The position numbers were made by a program, and so were the translations under genes. A stretch of 64,000 nt of DNA from Vallitalea pronyensis. Lineage in GTDB: Bacteria; Bacillota; Clostridia; Lachnospirales; Vallitaleaceae. Below the pieces are notes generated by a model that saw nothing but the letters and a program-made list of their open reading frames with translations, was not told where the DNA came from and ran no database searches. The stretch spans positions 4,111,001-4,175,000 of the forward strand of contig NZ_CP058649.1 in NCBI RefSeq assembly GCF_018141445.1, read 5' to 3'. Positions 37,297 to 46,765 of the stretch are shown here, in pieces (the stretch's first letter is position 1; every line of letters starts with the position of its first letter).

Positions 37297-39489
37297 TCAT
37301 TCTTCTATTATACCTTGATATTTCAAGATAATCACGCCTAATGGCGGTACTTGTATATCCAATGCGTATTGTCGATCATCCCATTCTTTATCCAAACTAT
37401 CTAATGCACCTCGATTAACCACACCGCTCCCACCATATATGACAGCATCACTATTCATGATTTCCTTATATGTGCCTAAATAGGGAACACCAATACGGTG
37501 CATGGTTCGAGGAACAGGTGTAAAGTTACAGACAATCACAAGGGTATCTTCTATGTGTTTACCTTTTCTCACAAAAGAAACCATACATGCTTGTGCATCA
37601 CAACAGTTAATCCACTCAAAACCTTCTGGGGTAAAATCATCGTACCAAAATGCAACTTCATCTCTGTATAAGTGATTGAGATCTTTGATATATGTTTTCA
37701 TCCTTTGATGGCTATCATAGCCTAACAAATGCCAATCTAAGCTTTGCTTCTCACTCCATTCATCAAATTGGGCAATATCATTCCCCATAAACAAGAGTTT
37801 CTTACCTGGGTGAGCAAACATAAAACCATAGGCTGCTCGTAAATTAGCAAATTTTTGCCAATAATCCCCTGGCATTTTACCAATCATGGAAGCTTTTCCA
37901 TGAACGACTTCATCATGAGATAAGACCAGCATAAAATTTTCAGTATAAGCGTATACCATACTAAAAGTTAAGTCATGATGGTGATATTGACGATGAATGG
38001 GGTCTTTTTCCATGTAGCGCAGAAAGTCATTCATCCAACCCATGTTCCATTTTAAACCAAATCCTAGTCCACCAAGATAAACAGGTCGCGATACACCTTC
38101 CCATGCCGTCGATTCCTCTGCAATCATCATAATATGGGGGTACTTCTCATATACAACCGCATTCATATGCCTAAGAAATGCCATGGCTTCGATATTTTCT
38201 CTACCGCCTTCATGATTAGGTATCCATTCGTCATAATCTTTGCCATAATCTAAATACAGCATGGATGCAACCGCATCAACCCTTAGACCGTCAATGTGAT
38301 ACTTATCAAACCAAAAGAGTGCATTAGCGATTAAAAAATTACTGACTTCATGCCGTCCATAGTTAAAAATCATGGTTCCCCAATGGGGGTGTTCACCTTT
38401 TCGGGCATCTTCGTGTTCATATAGGGCTGTACCGTCAAAAGTATACAAACCATGTTCATCTCTTGGAAAATGCGCAGGTACCCAATCAAGAATAACACCT
38501 ATACCATGTTGGTGACAATAATCCACAAAGTACATGAAATCATCAGGTGTGCCATACCTGCTGGTTACTGCATAATAGCCTACTACTTGATAACCCCACG
38601 AACCATCATAGGGATGTTCTGCAATGGGTAGTAGTTCGATATGTGTATAACCCATTTCTTTCACATAGGCCACTAATTGATGAGCCAGCTCCCTGTAATT
38701 AAGGAAGTCTCCATTTTCGTCCCTCTTCCAAGAACCCAGATGCACTTCATAGACAGATATAGGGCTTTTTAATGGGTCGTGATCACTTCTCGTTTCAAGC
38801 CATGGTGCATCATGCCATTGATAATGATCGATATCAACAACTCTAGATGCGGTATTGGGACGTACCTCTGCATAAAAACCATAAGGGTCTGCTTTCATTA
38901 ACAGAGCACCATTTTTTGCCTTAATCTCATACTTGTAGATTTCTCCTACAGCTATAGAAGGTATAAATAGCTCATAGATACCAGAATGACCAAGGGCACG
39001 CATAGGGTTAACGCGTCCATCCCAATGATTAAAGTCCCCTACAACGCTGACCCGTTCTGCATTGGGAGCCCATACGGCAAATAAAACACCTTCTATACCG
39101 TCAATCTTCGTTACATGAGCGCCAAGTTTATTATAGATTTCATAATGAGTACCTTGCCCATACAAGTGTAAATCAATGTCACCTAATTGAATGTCATGGT
39201 TATAAGGGTCTTCCAGATACCACTTATGCCCTTCTAAATTCTTCATATAGTAGCGATAACTTATCTTTTCATGAACTGTAACTGTATAAAAACCTGCATG
39301 GTGGATTTTTTCCATTTTGGTTTTTACACCCGTTTGGATATCTTCCACATAGATTTCTGATGCGAAAGGCCAGAATACATTGATATAATAATAATCTTTA
39401 TAAGGATGTATGCCAAGTATATGATGTGGGTTCTGGTGGTTTCCATGGATAATAGCTTGCATTTCTTTTACATGAATATATTCTTTCAT
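37297..39489 (-). CDS. glgB: 1,4-alpha-glucan branching enzyme
   Basis: 730 residues from ATG 39489; the in-frame GTG at 39498 overlaps the AGGGTG ribosome-binding site. N-terminal early-set/CBM48 region (NPHHILGIHP; later VFAVWAPNAERVSVVGDFNHWDGR), then a GH13 barrel with HGIGVILDWVPAHFPRDEHGL, catalytic DGLRVDAVASMLYLDY, the acid/base MIAEEST and LVLSHDEVVHG. It forms alpha-1,6 branches in glycogen in the cytoplasm. No other glg gene is adjacent, so it stands apart from a glycogen operon. The DUF2164 gene follows. Confidence 0.96.
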   Translation of the reverse strand: MKEYIHVKEMQAIIHGNHQNPHHILGIHPYKDYYYINVFWPFASEIYVEDIQTGVKTKMEKIHHAGFYTVTVHEKISYRYYMKNLEGHKWYLEDPYNHDIQLGDIDLHLYGQGTHYEIYNKLGAHVTKIDGIEGVLFAVWAPNAERVSVVGDFNHWDGRVNPMRALGHSGIYELFIPSIAVGEIYKYEIKAKNGALLMKADPYGFYAEVRPNTASRVVDIDHYQWHDAPWLETRSDHDPLKSPISVYEVHLGSWKRDENGDFLNYRELAHQLVAYVKEMGYTHIELLPIAEHPYDGSWGYQVVGYYAVTSRYGTPDDFMYFVDYCHQHGIGVILDWVPAHFPRDEHGLYTFDGTALYEHEDARKGEHPHWGTMIFNYGRHEVSNFLIANALFWFDKYHIDGLRVDAVASMLYLDYGKDYDEWIPNHEGGRENIEAMAFLRHMNAVVYEKYPHIMMIAEESTAWEGVSRPVYLGGLGFGLKWNMGWMNDFLRYMEKDPIHRQYHHHDLTFSMVYAYTENFMLVLSHDEVVHGKASMIGKMPGDYWQKFANLRAAYGFMFAHPGKKLLFMGNDIAQFDEWSEKQSLDWHLLGYDSHQRMKTYIKDLNHLYRDEVAFWYDDFTPEGFEWINCCDAQACMVSFVRKGKHIEDTLVIVCNFTPVPRTMHRIGVPYLGTYKEIMNSDAVIYGGSGVVNRGALDSLDKEWDDRQYALDIQVPPLGVIILKYQGIIEE

Positions 39490-39856
39490 CTTAATCACCC
39501 TATTGCTTTATATTTTATCATGAGTAAGGCATTTTATAAAATTAAAATTTCTTTAATTTTTATCGTCTACTCATAGGGTTGTAGCTATTCGTACAACCTC
39601 TTATATTCTACGATTATTTTTTAAATTTATGCCTATTATTTTCATCGATTAATGGAAGCTTTGTTACACATACCTATAATTATATGTATCCCTAGTAGCT
39701 TGTCTCTCATAGAAATGTACACTTTAAAGTATTGACAAAATGAGGTTGTAAAATTCCTTATATGTTATTGGTAATATTGGGTTTTAGATTGACATCACCA
39801 GTGACCTGTTATGTATTGTTTCTAAATTTATCCAATGTATAACTTCTATACAATAA
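39490..39856. other. Intergenic gap upstream of glgB
   Basis: No gene-like ORF on either strand. It includes a GGTTGT/ACAACC inverted repeat (about 39580-39600) in the likely glgB leader. TTGACA-like hexamers on the + strand (near 39734 and 39788) have no good -10 partners and no + strand gene follows, so I do not call promoters. Confidence 0.5.
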
Positions 39857-39886
39857 AAAAGCAGCAAGTTTTACCTCACTGCTTTT
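39857..39886 (-). terminator. Terminator of the hflK-hflC operon
   Basis: AAAAGCAG / CTGCTTTT stem with a 14-base loop and U-run leftwards, 15 bases after the hflC stop. Confidence 0.8.
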
Positions 39887-39901
39887 CACATAGCTTATTT
39901 A

Positions 39902-40828
39902 TTAATAACCATTAATATACTCGAGTAAATCATTGTCTTTATCTAAGAAAATGGTGGTATCCCGCATGTCTGTATAGATGTTCATTCTTTGAATAAACTT
40001 GTAAAAACTAAGGTCTTTTTTTAGTGATTCTTGGTAAATCTTAATGGCTTCTGCATCCGCTTCGGCTTTTGTTAAGGCCGCTACTTCAACAGCCGTTGCA
40101 ATGATTTCTTTTCTTTGACGATCGGTTGAAGCTTTTGCTTTTTGATATGCTGAATCACCTTCGGCAATGTATTTTTCACTTTCTTTTTCAATCTGCTTAG
40201 ACATCTTTGCTTCTATACTGGGCACATTATCTTGTGGAAACGTCTTTCTATTTACCCCAACGTCTGTTACATAGATTCCAAAATCCTTTAATAGCTGCGT
40301 ATTTAACCCTTGTAATTTTTCATCAATGTGTTGTTCAAGTACTTCATTTTGAAAGAAATCGTTAAATACAAGTTGGTTAGCAGATTGAATAACAACAGGA
40401 TATAGTCTTTTATCCATGATGGGATTAGCTCTGCTTACTGCAATAACAGCTTGATTAAACTTTGCAGGGTCAATAATACGATATTGTGCATACATCTGAA
40501 TATCAAGGGACCTATTATCTTTGGTATTTATTTTTTCTTGTCTGGATTTATAGGTCAAATACTTGGCATCATATTTGATTACTTCTTGGAATAGTGGTAT
40601 TTTAAAATGCAAACCTTTTGATGCCTCAATGGTAACAGAATCATTTTTATTAAGCTTAAGATTTTCGGCTACATCAGTCTTATCTGATGAGTTGATGATG
40701 ACCGTTTTAATTTTTCCTAACTGTTTTACCACTGCAACTTCATCTTCATATATAATATAAGCAGATGAGCTAATACCGATAATCGCTAAAAATAATACAA
40801 CTAACATAACAATATGCTTTTTCTTCAT
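39902..40828 (-). CDS. hflC: HflC-like SPFH-domain membrane protein
   Basis: About 308 residues from ATG 40828 (MKKKHIVMLVV), 8 bases after GGGGG; a tandem ATG at 40831 and a GTG at 40837 are alternatives. One N-terminal membrane helix, then an SPFH/prohibitin domain (YEDEVAVVKQLGKIK, GLHFKIPLFQEVIKYDAKYL), then an Ala/Glu/Lys-rich coiled coil (VAALTKAEADAEAIKIYQES). HflC forms a large ring with HflK around the FtsH protease in E. coli and moderates it. No ftsH is adjacent here. Nine bases after hflK, hence one operon. Confidence 0.88.
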   Translation of the reverse strand: MKKKHIVMLVVLFLAIIGISSSAYIIYEDEVAVVKQLGKIKTVIINSSDKTDVAENLKLNKNDSVTIEASKGLHFKIPLFQEVIKYDAKYLTYKSRQEKINTKDNRSLDIQMYAQYRIIDPAKFNQAVIAVSRANPIMDKRLYPVVIQSANQLVFNDFFQNEVLEQHIDEKLQGLNTQLLKDFGIYVTDVGVNRKTFPQDNVPSIEAKMSKQIEKESEKYIAEGDSAYQKAKASTDRQRKEIIATAVEVAALTKAEADAEAIKIYQESLKKDLSFYKFIQRMNIYTDMRDTTIFLDKDNDLLEYINGY

Positions 40829-40840
40829 CATCCACACCCC

Positions 40841-41878
40841 CTAATTATCTTTCTCTGTGACTTGTTGTTTAATGACATCTTCATTTTCCAGATTAAAGAA
40901 TTTATAGATATCGGACTCGTTAGTAAGATCCAATACAATGTTATTTTGGGTAACAAAATTCTGCATGGCTTCAATATAGTATTTTTCTTTAACGATTTCT
41001 GGATTCGTTAAATACTCATCGTATAATGCATCATATTGAGCAACAGCTGCTTTTGCATTTGCAATCACTTCAGCTCTATAACCAAAAGCTTCTTGTTCAA
41101 TTTTTTGAGCTTCTGCTTGCGCTTGAGGGATAATGGTATTATTATACTTTTCTGCTTCTTCTAATTTACCTTTCATGTATTGGTTTGCATTCTCTTTTTG
41201 TCGATATGCTTCATCAACAGCTGGTAACAACTCAACATTTTGAGTTTTAACCGTGGTAATAAGTATTCCTGCTCCATAATTTTCAAGCTTTTTCTGTATT
41301 TCTGGTAAGATAGCATTATCTATCATTTCTTTATTTGTTCTTGCATCATCTAATGTAAATGTTTGATAACTATTACGAACAGCATCTTCTAGAGCTAACC
41401 GCAATGTTCCTTCTACATCATCCACATTAAAAAGGTAATCCCTTGGGTCATCAATTTTATATTGCACAATAAGACTTAACATAATTAAAGATGCATTGTT
41501 ATTCGCACCATCAACGATGACTTTTGCCTCATCATTGGATGTGGTATACTCAGGATTTGTATTACTTGTTCCTTGTAAAGCGGTTTTGAACCCATACTCC
41601 ATCTCAAATACCTTTTCAGTAGGTACTTTTCTGACAGTATCGGCTATAGGCACTTTAAAATTCAGACCTGCGCTTGTTACCACCTTAGATACTTGACCAA
41701 AACGTAAGACAACAGCATTTTCTCTACTATCAACCATATAAAAACTGTTCAATCCAATGAATGCTACTAATAAAACAATAATGATAACTACGACATATTT
41801 CTTAGCTCCTTTTTTGAACTTATTAAAATTAACATCTATCACATCTTCGCGTTTTTGATTATTAAATTGATCGTTCAT
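40841..41878 (-). CDS. hflK: HflK-like SPFH-domain membrane protein
   Basis: 345 residues: short polar N-terminus, membrane helix about 27-48 (KYVVVIIIVLLVAFIGLNSF), SPFH domain (DSRENAVVLRFGQVSKVVTSAGLNFKVP), coiled coil (KLEEAEKYNNTIIPQAQAEAQKIEQEA). It lacks the long Gly-rich N-terminal tail of proteobacterial HflK. Forms the HflKC complex with the next gene. A TATAAT at 41915-41910 (leftwards), 32 bases before the GGAGGG-preceded ATG, is the likely -10; the -35 is weak. Confidence 0.88.
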   Translation of the reverse strand: MNDQFNNQKREDVIDVNFNKFKKGAKKYVVVIIIVLLVAFIGLNSFYMVDSRENAVVLRFGQVSKVVTSAGLNFKVPIADTVRKVPTEKVFEMEYGFKTALQGTSNTNPEYTTSNDEAKVIVDGANNNASLIMLSLIVQYKIDDPRDYLFNVDDVEGTLRLALEDAVRNSYQTFTLDDARTNKEMIDNAILPEIQKKLENYGAGILITTVKTQNVELLPAVDEAYRQKENANQYMKGKLEEAEKYNNTIIPQAQAEAQKIEQEAFGYRAEVIANAKAAVAQYDALYDEYLTNPEIVKEKYYIEAMQNFVTQNNIVLDLTNESDIYKFFNLENEDVIKQQVTEKDN

Positions 41879-42073
41879 ATGTTGCTCCCTCCTTTATGGA
41901 AATGATAATATTATAACATAAGTTCCATTTTTATTTATGAACAAACTGTTAAATTTATCTTTTTGACAAAAACCATTTAACACCATTATGCACAATGCAT
42001 TGTTTAAACTCTTTAACAATAATTTAATTTAGCATATTGCACAATATTTATGATTAGATGATGCCCATTGAAC

Positions 42074-42105
42074 AAAAACAGCCAGCATACTGCTGTATGC
42101 TGGCT
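42074..42105 (-). terminator. Terminator of the serC-serA operon
   Basis: AGCCAGCATAC / GTATGCTGGCT, 11 perfect pairs, 4-base loop, then a U-run leftwards. Confidence 0.93.
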
Positions 42106-42164
42106 ATGTATTATCTTGTAACATATACATCTATCTATAGCATGCTATGTTAAGCTATATTAGC

Positions 42165-43328
42165 TTATTTGATAACTCTTACCTTAACAACACCTTCAAT
42201 AGCTTTTAATTCGTTAACAATATCATCCGTAATGGTACTTTCCACATCAATTAAGGTGTAAGCCCAATCTTTCTTACTTTTATTAATCATATCCGCTATA
42301 TTAATGTTCTTATCTGCAAGAGCCTTGGTAATGTTACTTACCATGTAAGGTACGTTCTTGTGGTTAACTGCTATTCTACCTGTAGCATGGCATACCCCCA
42401 TATCACATGCTGGATAGTTAACCGAATTGGTTATATTACCGTTGTCCATATAATCCATTAATTGCCTAACAGCCATAACTGCACAATTCACTTCTGATTC
42501 AGGTGTGGAAGCACCTAAATGAGGGATACAGATCACATTAGACATATGGAGTGTTTTTTCATTAGGAAAGTCCGTGACATATCTTGCAACTTTACCTGAT
42601 GCTAACGCTTCTGCTAAATCATCCTCATGACATAGTCCTGCTCGAGAAAAGTTCAAGATACGTACTTGATCTTTCATACATTCAATCTTTTCTTTATTAA
42701 TCATACCTTTAGTGGCATCGATTAAAGGCACATGCAATGTTACATAATCTGCCTGAGCCAATAGATCCTCTAGGCTATCTGATTTTCGAATGGAACGGCT
42801 TAGATTCCATGCTGAATCAATGGATATGAATGGGTCGTAACCTAATACTTTCATACCCAAGGACTTAGCCACGTTAGCCACCAATACACCAATGGCTCCA
42901 AGGCCAATAACACCCAGTGTTTTGCCTTTGATTTCTGGGCCTGCAAAATTTGATTTGCCTGCTTCTACCATCTTAGGTACTTCATCGCCCTTTTCACATA
43001 ACGTATCTGCCCATTTGACAGCACCTACAATATCCCTGGACGCAAGAAGTAAACCTGCTATAACCAGTTCTTTTACACCGTTTGCATTAGCACCTGGCGT
43101 ATTGAAGACAACAACACCTTTTTCAGAGCATTTGTCTATTGGTATGTTGTTGACACCTGCACCTGCACGTCCAACAGCATCTAATGTATCTGGTAAATCC
43201 ATATCATGCATCTTATAACTTCTAAGCAGTATACCGTCTACGTTCTCTTCATCGACTAGTTGATAATTATCCTCCATTAAGTTAAGACCCTCTGCAGCAA
43301 TTTTGTTTAGCGTCTTTATCTTAAACAA
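42165..43328 (-). CDS. serA: D-3-phosphoglycerate dehydrogenase
   Basis: 387 residues. D-2-hydroxyacid dehydrogenase fold with the NAD-binding GKTLGVIGLGAIGVLVAN, catalytic Arg in ILNFSRAGLCHEDDL and His in CIPHLGASTPESE; a C-terminal ACT domain (about 318-387) suggests serine feedback. It converts 3-phosphoglycerate to phosphohydroxypyruvate, the first step of serine synthesis, feeding the SerC reaction of the preceding gene. The start is TTG at 43328, 9 bases after AGGA; MFKIKTLNKI is the expected N-terminus and the nearer ATG is out of frame and closes after five codons. Confidence 0.93.
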   Translation of the reverse strand: MFKIKTLNKIAAEGLNLMEDNYQLVDEENVDGILLRSYKMHDMDLPDTLDAVGRAGAGVNNIPIDKCSEKGVVVFNTPGANANGVKELVIAGLLLASRDIVGAVKWADTLCEKGDEVPKMVEAGKSNFAGPEIKGKTLGVIGLGAIGVLVANVAKSLGMKVLGYDPFISIDSAWNLSRSIRKSDSLEDLLAQADYVTLHVPLIDATKGMINKEKIECMKDQVRILNFSRAGLCHEDDLAEALASGKVARYVTDFPNEKTLHMSNVICIPHLGASTPESEVNCAVMAVRQLMDYMDNGNITNSVNYPACDMGVCHATGRIAVNHKNVPYMVSNITKALADKNINIADMINKSKKDWAYTLIDVESTITDDIVNELKAIEGVVKVRVIK

Positions 43329-43417
43329 CTTGACTCATCCTTTCTGAAACTGTTGCTAAAGATACCGCTTAGAATTGATGATCAACAATAACACTTCTGT
43401 TCTTAGGGTACCTTTAG

Positions 43418-44503
43418 TTATTCGGCATGCTCCGCTTCAAATTCCTTCATAAATTCTACTAACTTTTTAACACCTTCAACTGGCATAGCGTTATAGATAC
43501 TTGCACGCATGCCACCAACTGAACGGTGACCTTTTAAGTTAACAAAATCACGCTTAGCAGCTTCTGCAATAAACTTTGCATTGAGTTCATCTGTAGGTAG
43601 TACGAAAGGGATGTTCATAAGAGAACGGTCTTCTTTCACAACTGTACCTTTGAACAGTTTGCTGCTATCGAAATAGTCATATAGAAGTGAAGCTTTTTCT
43701 TCATTTCTTGCTTGGATAGCTTTTACGCCACCCATATCTTTAATCCACTTGAATACAAGACCTGCTATATAGATACTATAAGTAGGTGGTGTATTAAACA
43801 TAGAACCTTTGTCTGCATGTGTTTTGTAGTTTAACATGGTTGGTGTTATGTCCATAGCGTTTCCAATTAAGTCTTCACGAATGATCACGATGGTTACACC
43901 TGCTGGTCCCATGTTTTTCTGAGCACCTGCGAATATGACACCGTACTTGGATACATCCATCTCTTCTGATAAAATATTAGAAGACATATCTGCTACAATC
44001 GGTACGTCGCCTGTGTCTGGTAATGCATTCATTTTCGTGCCATAAATCGTATTGTTACTTGCAATGTAAAAATAATCAGCATCTGGTGTAAATGTACTTT
44101 TATCAAGCTTTGGAATATAATTATATGTCTGATCTTCTGATGATGCCAATACATTTACTTGACCATATTTTTTAGCTTCAGCAATGGCTTTCTTAGTCCA
44201 TGCACCTGTGTTAACGAAATCTGCTTTATTGGAGCCATTCATTAAATTAAGTGGTATCATAGCAAATTGGGTTGATGCTCCACCTTGTAGGAATAGCACC
44301 TTGTAGTTATCAGGAATGGCCATGATTTCTCTTAGAGTGGCTTCTGTGGTATCAATAATCTCTTGATAAGCCTTTGAGCGATGGCTCATCTCCATAACGG
44401 ACATGCCTGTATCACCGTAGCTTGTCATTTCTTTTGATGCTTGTTCCAGTACTTCTAAAGGTAACATAGATGGTCCTGCTGAAAAATTATAAACTCTCTT
44501 CAT
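43418..44503 (-). CDS. serC: Phosphoserine aminotransferase
   Basis: 361 residues, class V PLP aminotransferase. N-terminal RVYNFSAGPSMLP, then LFLQGGASTQFAMIP, with PLP lysine Lys196 in FAGAQKNMGPAG. Converts phosphohydroxypyruvate plus glutamate to phosphoserine. It is the first gene of a serC-serA operon, 89 bases before serA. No serB-type phosphatase is in the window. The promoter lies about 265 bases upstream, leaving an unusually long leader. Confidence 0.95.
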   Translation of the reverse strand: MKRVYNFSAGPSMLPLEVLEQASKEMTSYGDTGMSVMEMSHRSKAYQEIIDTTEATLREIMAIPDNYKVLFLQGGASTQFAMIPLNLMNGSNKADFVNTGAWTKKAIAEAKKYGQVNVLASSEDQTYNYIPKLDKSTFTPDADYFYIASNNTIYGTKMNALPDTGDVPIVADMSSNILSEEMDVSKYGVIFAGAQKNMGPAGVTIVIIREDLIGNAMDITPTMLNYKTHADKGSMFNTPPTYSIYIAGLVFKWIKDMGGVKAIQARNEEKASLLYDYFDSSKLFKGTVVKEDRSLMNIPFVLPTDELNAKFIAEAAKRDFVNLKGHRSVGGMRASIYNAMPVEGVKKLVEFMKEFEAEHAE

Positions 44504-44775
44504 TATCTCATCACTCCAGACTCATTTTTTTATATGAACTTTCCACCATCTAAAAGCCTAGCTTGTTAGCTATGGAAAATCATATGCTTATTCATGTCTT
44601 TGCAAGACAGACACTTTTTTCTTACTTTCAACAAAATATTCATATAATTCAGCATAACAAGTGTTTTTGCATATGCAGCCTCAAATAAAAAGCCCATCTA
44701 TCACAAGTTAGCCTAAAAAATAGTTATCCAATATAGGTCATACACTTTAATTTAGTATGTTAAATCGTTAAATAT
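44504..44775 (-). promoter_or_regulatory. Long 5' leader of serC, unassigned
   Basis: About 265 bases between the predicted start and the ATG, with no gene. Several local stems are visible (for example TAGCT/AGCTA near 44560 and TGTCT/AGACA near 44600) but no T-box motif (no GGGTGG...ACCGCG) and no riboswitch class I recognise. Confidence 0.4.
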
Positions 44776-44804
44776 ACTATATTACAAATAGCAACACCCG
44801 TCAA
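44776..44804 (-). promoter_or_regulatory. Promoter of serC-serA
   Basis: Leftward TTGACG (44804-44799), 17-base spacer, TATAGT (44781-44776). Confidence 0.75.
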
Positions 44805-44936
44805 CTATAAAAATAATCATAAGTAGAATTTCTTTGCATTGTTAATTAATCATTCCCATTTTATTAAAAAAAGAAAAGAAAGTTCATGTTTACATTCTTT
44901 CAAACTATAGTAAAAGAATGCATGCTTTTTATAATT

Positions 44937-44999
44937 GAAAGAAGATATACAGCTATTAAGTATGTCTATTACAAAGCTTAATCATGCATATCTTCTGTC
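44937..44999 (-). terminator. Probable end-of-operon hairpin after ilvB
   Basis: AGAAGATAT...ATATCTTCT outer stem, continued by ATTAA/TTAAT inside. It lies about 90 bases after the ilvB stop; only a short U-rich tail, so termination is plausible but not certain. Confidence 0.5.
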
Positions 45000-45087
45000 C
45001 ATGAAATATAGTGTCTAACATATGTTATTACCACATAAATATTCTGCTTAAGTTTAACGGTCTATCCATGAGAAGAGAGATTATAAG

Positions 45088-46749
45088 CTATTCTACCATA
45101 ACGTTATCAATGGGTTTTCCTGGTGCAACCATTGGAAATACCTTGTCATCTTTATCAATCATACAATTGATGATAACAGGTCTGATTTCATCTAAGGCTT
45201 TTTTGAGGACTTCTTCCACTTCATCTTTTGTTGTAATGTCAAAACCAACAGCTCCCATGGATTCCGCAAGTTTGACATAATCAAGGTCTTGATTAAGTGT
45301 TGTAAAAGAATATCTTTCATCATAGAATAATGTCTGCCATTGTCTAACCATCCCTAATACACCATTGTTAATAACAAATACGATAACTTTAATGTTATGG
45401 CGTACAGCTGTCAATAATTCATTGAAGTTCATACGAAAACTTCCATCCCCAGCAATGTTAATAACTGTGGTATCTGGATTACCTACTTTTGCACCAATAC
45501 AAGCTCCAAAGCCATAACCCATTGTTCCAAGTCCGCCAGATGTTAAGAATTTTTTTGGCTCACTAAACTTATAAAACTGTCCAGCCCACATCTGATGCTG
45601 ACCAACTTCTGTGGTGATAATTGCTTCGCCTTTTGTCAATTCATCAATCTTTTCTATAGCGTATTGTGCGCTTAATCCGTCACCTGAATATTTAAGAGGG
45701 TATTTGTCTTTGATCTCACCTATTTCTGCTAACCACTCCTTATGGTCTTGTTGATCAAGACGTTCATTCAGAACGCGTAATACCTTTTTAATATCACCAA
45801 TGACAGCATGATGACTTATTATATTTTTGTTAACCTCAGCTGGGTCAACGTCTATCTGAAGCACTGTAGCCCCATTGGCAAACTTATCTGCTTTACCAAT
45901 AACACGGTCACTGAACCTCGCACCTACAACAATCAGCAAGTCACAATTCGTTACACCGATATTACTTGCTTTGGAACCGTGCATACCAACCATACCTGTA
46001 TAGAGCTCATCTCTTCCAGGATAGCCGCCTATCCCCATTAAACTACATGTGACAGGTGCATGCACCTTTTTAGCAAAGCTTTCTAACTCTGTAGCAGCAT
46101 CTGAAATGACAACGCCACCACCTGCATAGATATAGGGTTTTTTAGATGCTTTAATACGTGCTATGGCCTCTTTTATAGAATCCTCTGTAATGTGCTTAGA
46201 ACATCTTTTTACTTCTTTTGGTACTGCAGCCTCATAATCAACTTTATTAATGGTCACATCTTTTGGGATATCAATGAGTACAGGTCCGGGTCGACCTTCC
46301 TTAGCGATATAAAAAGCCTCTCGCATAATATCCGCTAATTCATTGACATCTTTTACAATGTAATTGTGCTTCGTTATGGGCATGGTCACGCCTGTAATAT
46401 CCACCTCTTGGAAACTATCTCTTCCTAATAAGGATACGGGTACATTCCCTGTTATGGCAACCATAGGCACAGAATCCATATAGGCTGTGGCTATACCTGT
46501 TACCAAATTCGTTGCACCTGGTCCTGATGTGGCAATCACAACACCTACTTTGCCTGTTGAACGGGCATAACCATCTGCTGCATGAGCCGCACCTTGTTCA
46601 TGGGAGGTGAGTATATGGGTAATGCTATCCGCATTCTTATAAATTTCATCATATATATTGAGAACAGCTCCACCTGGATAACCAAATACCGTATCCACTT
46701 GGTGCTCTTTTAAACATTCAATGACAATTTCTGCTCCTGATAATATCAT
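45088..46749 (-). CDS. ilvB: Acetolactate synthase large subunit
   Basis: 553 residues from ATG 46749 (MILSGAEIVIECLKEHQVDT), 9 bases after GGAG; the ATG at 46758 abuts that site. ThDP enzyme: FGYPGGAVLNIYDEIY, HEQGAAHAADGYARSTGKVG with the ThDP-activating Glu, and the cofactor-binding GDGSFRMNFNELLTAVRHN. It condenses two pyruvates (valine/leucine) or pyruvate and 2-oxobutyrate (isoleucine). It is the last gene of the operon while its regulatory subunit ilvN is first, an unusual separation. Confidence 0.95.
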   Translation of the reverse strand: MILSGAEIVIECLKEHQVDTVFGYPGGAVLNIYDEIYKNADSITHILTSHEQGAAHAADGYARSTGKVGVVIATSGPGATNLVTGIATAYMDSVPMVAITGNVPVSLLGRDSFQEVDITGVTMPITKHNYIVKDVNELADIMREAFYIAKEGRPGPVLIDIPKDVTINKVDYEAAVPKEVKRCSKHITEDSIKEAIARIKASKKPYIYAGGGVVISDAATELESFAKKVHAPVTCSLMGIGGYPGRDELYTGMVGMHGSKASNIGVTNCDLLIVVGARFSDRVIGKADKFANGATVLQIDVDPAEVNKNIISHHAVIGDIKKVLRVLNERLDQQDHKEWLAEIGEIKDKYPLKYSGDGLSAQYAIEKIDELTKGEAIITTEVGQHQMWAGQFYKFSEPKKFLTSGGLGTMGYGFGACIGAKVGNPDTTVINIAGDGSFRMNFNELLTAVRHNIKVIVFVINNGVLGMVRQWQTLFYDERYSFTTLNQDLDYVKLAESMGAVGFDITTKDEVEEVLKKALDEIRPVIINCMIDKDDKVFPMVAPGKPIDNVMVE

Positions 46750-46765
46750 GTATGTCATCTCCTTT

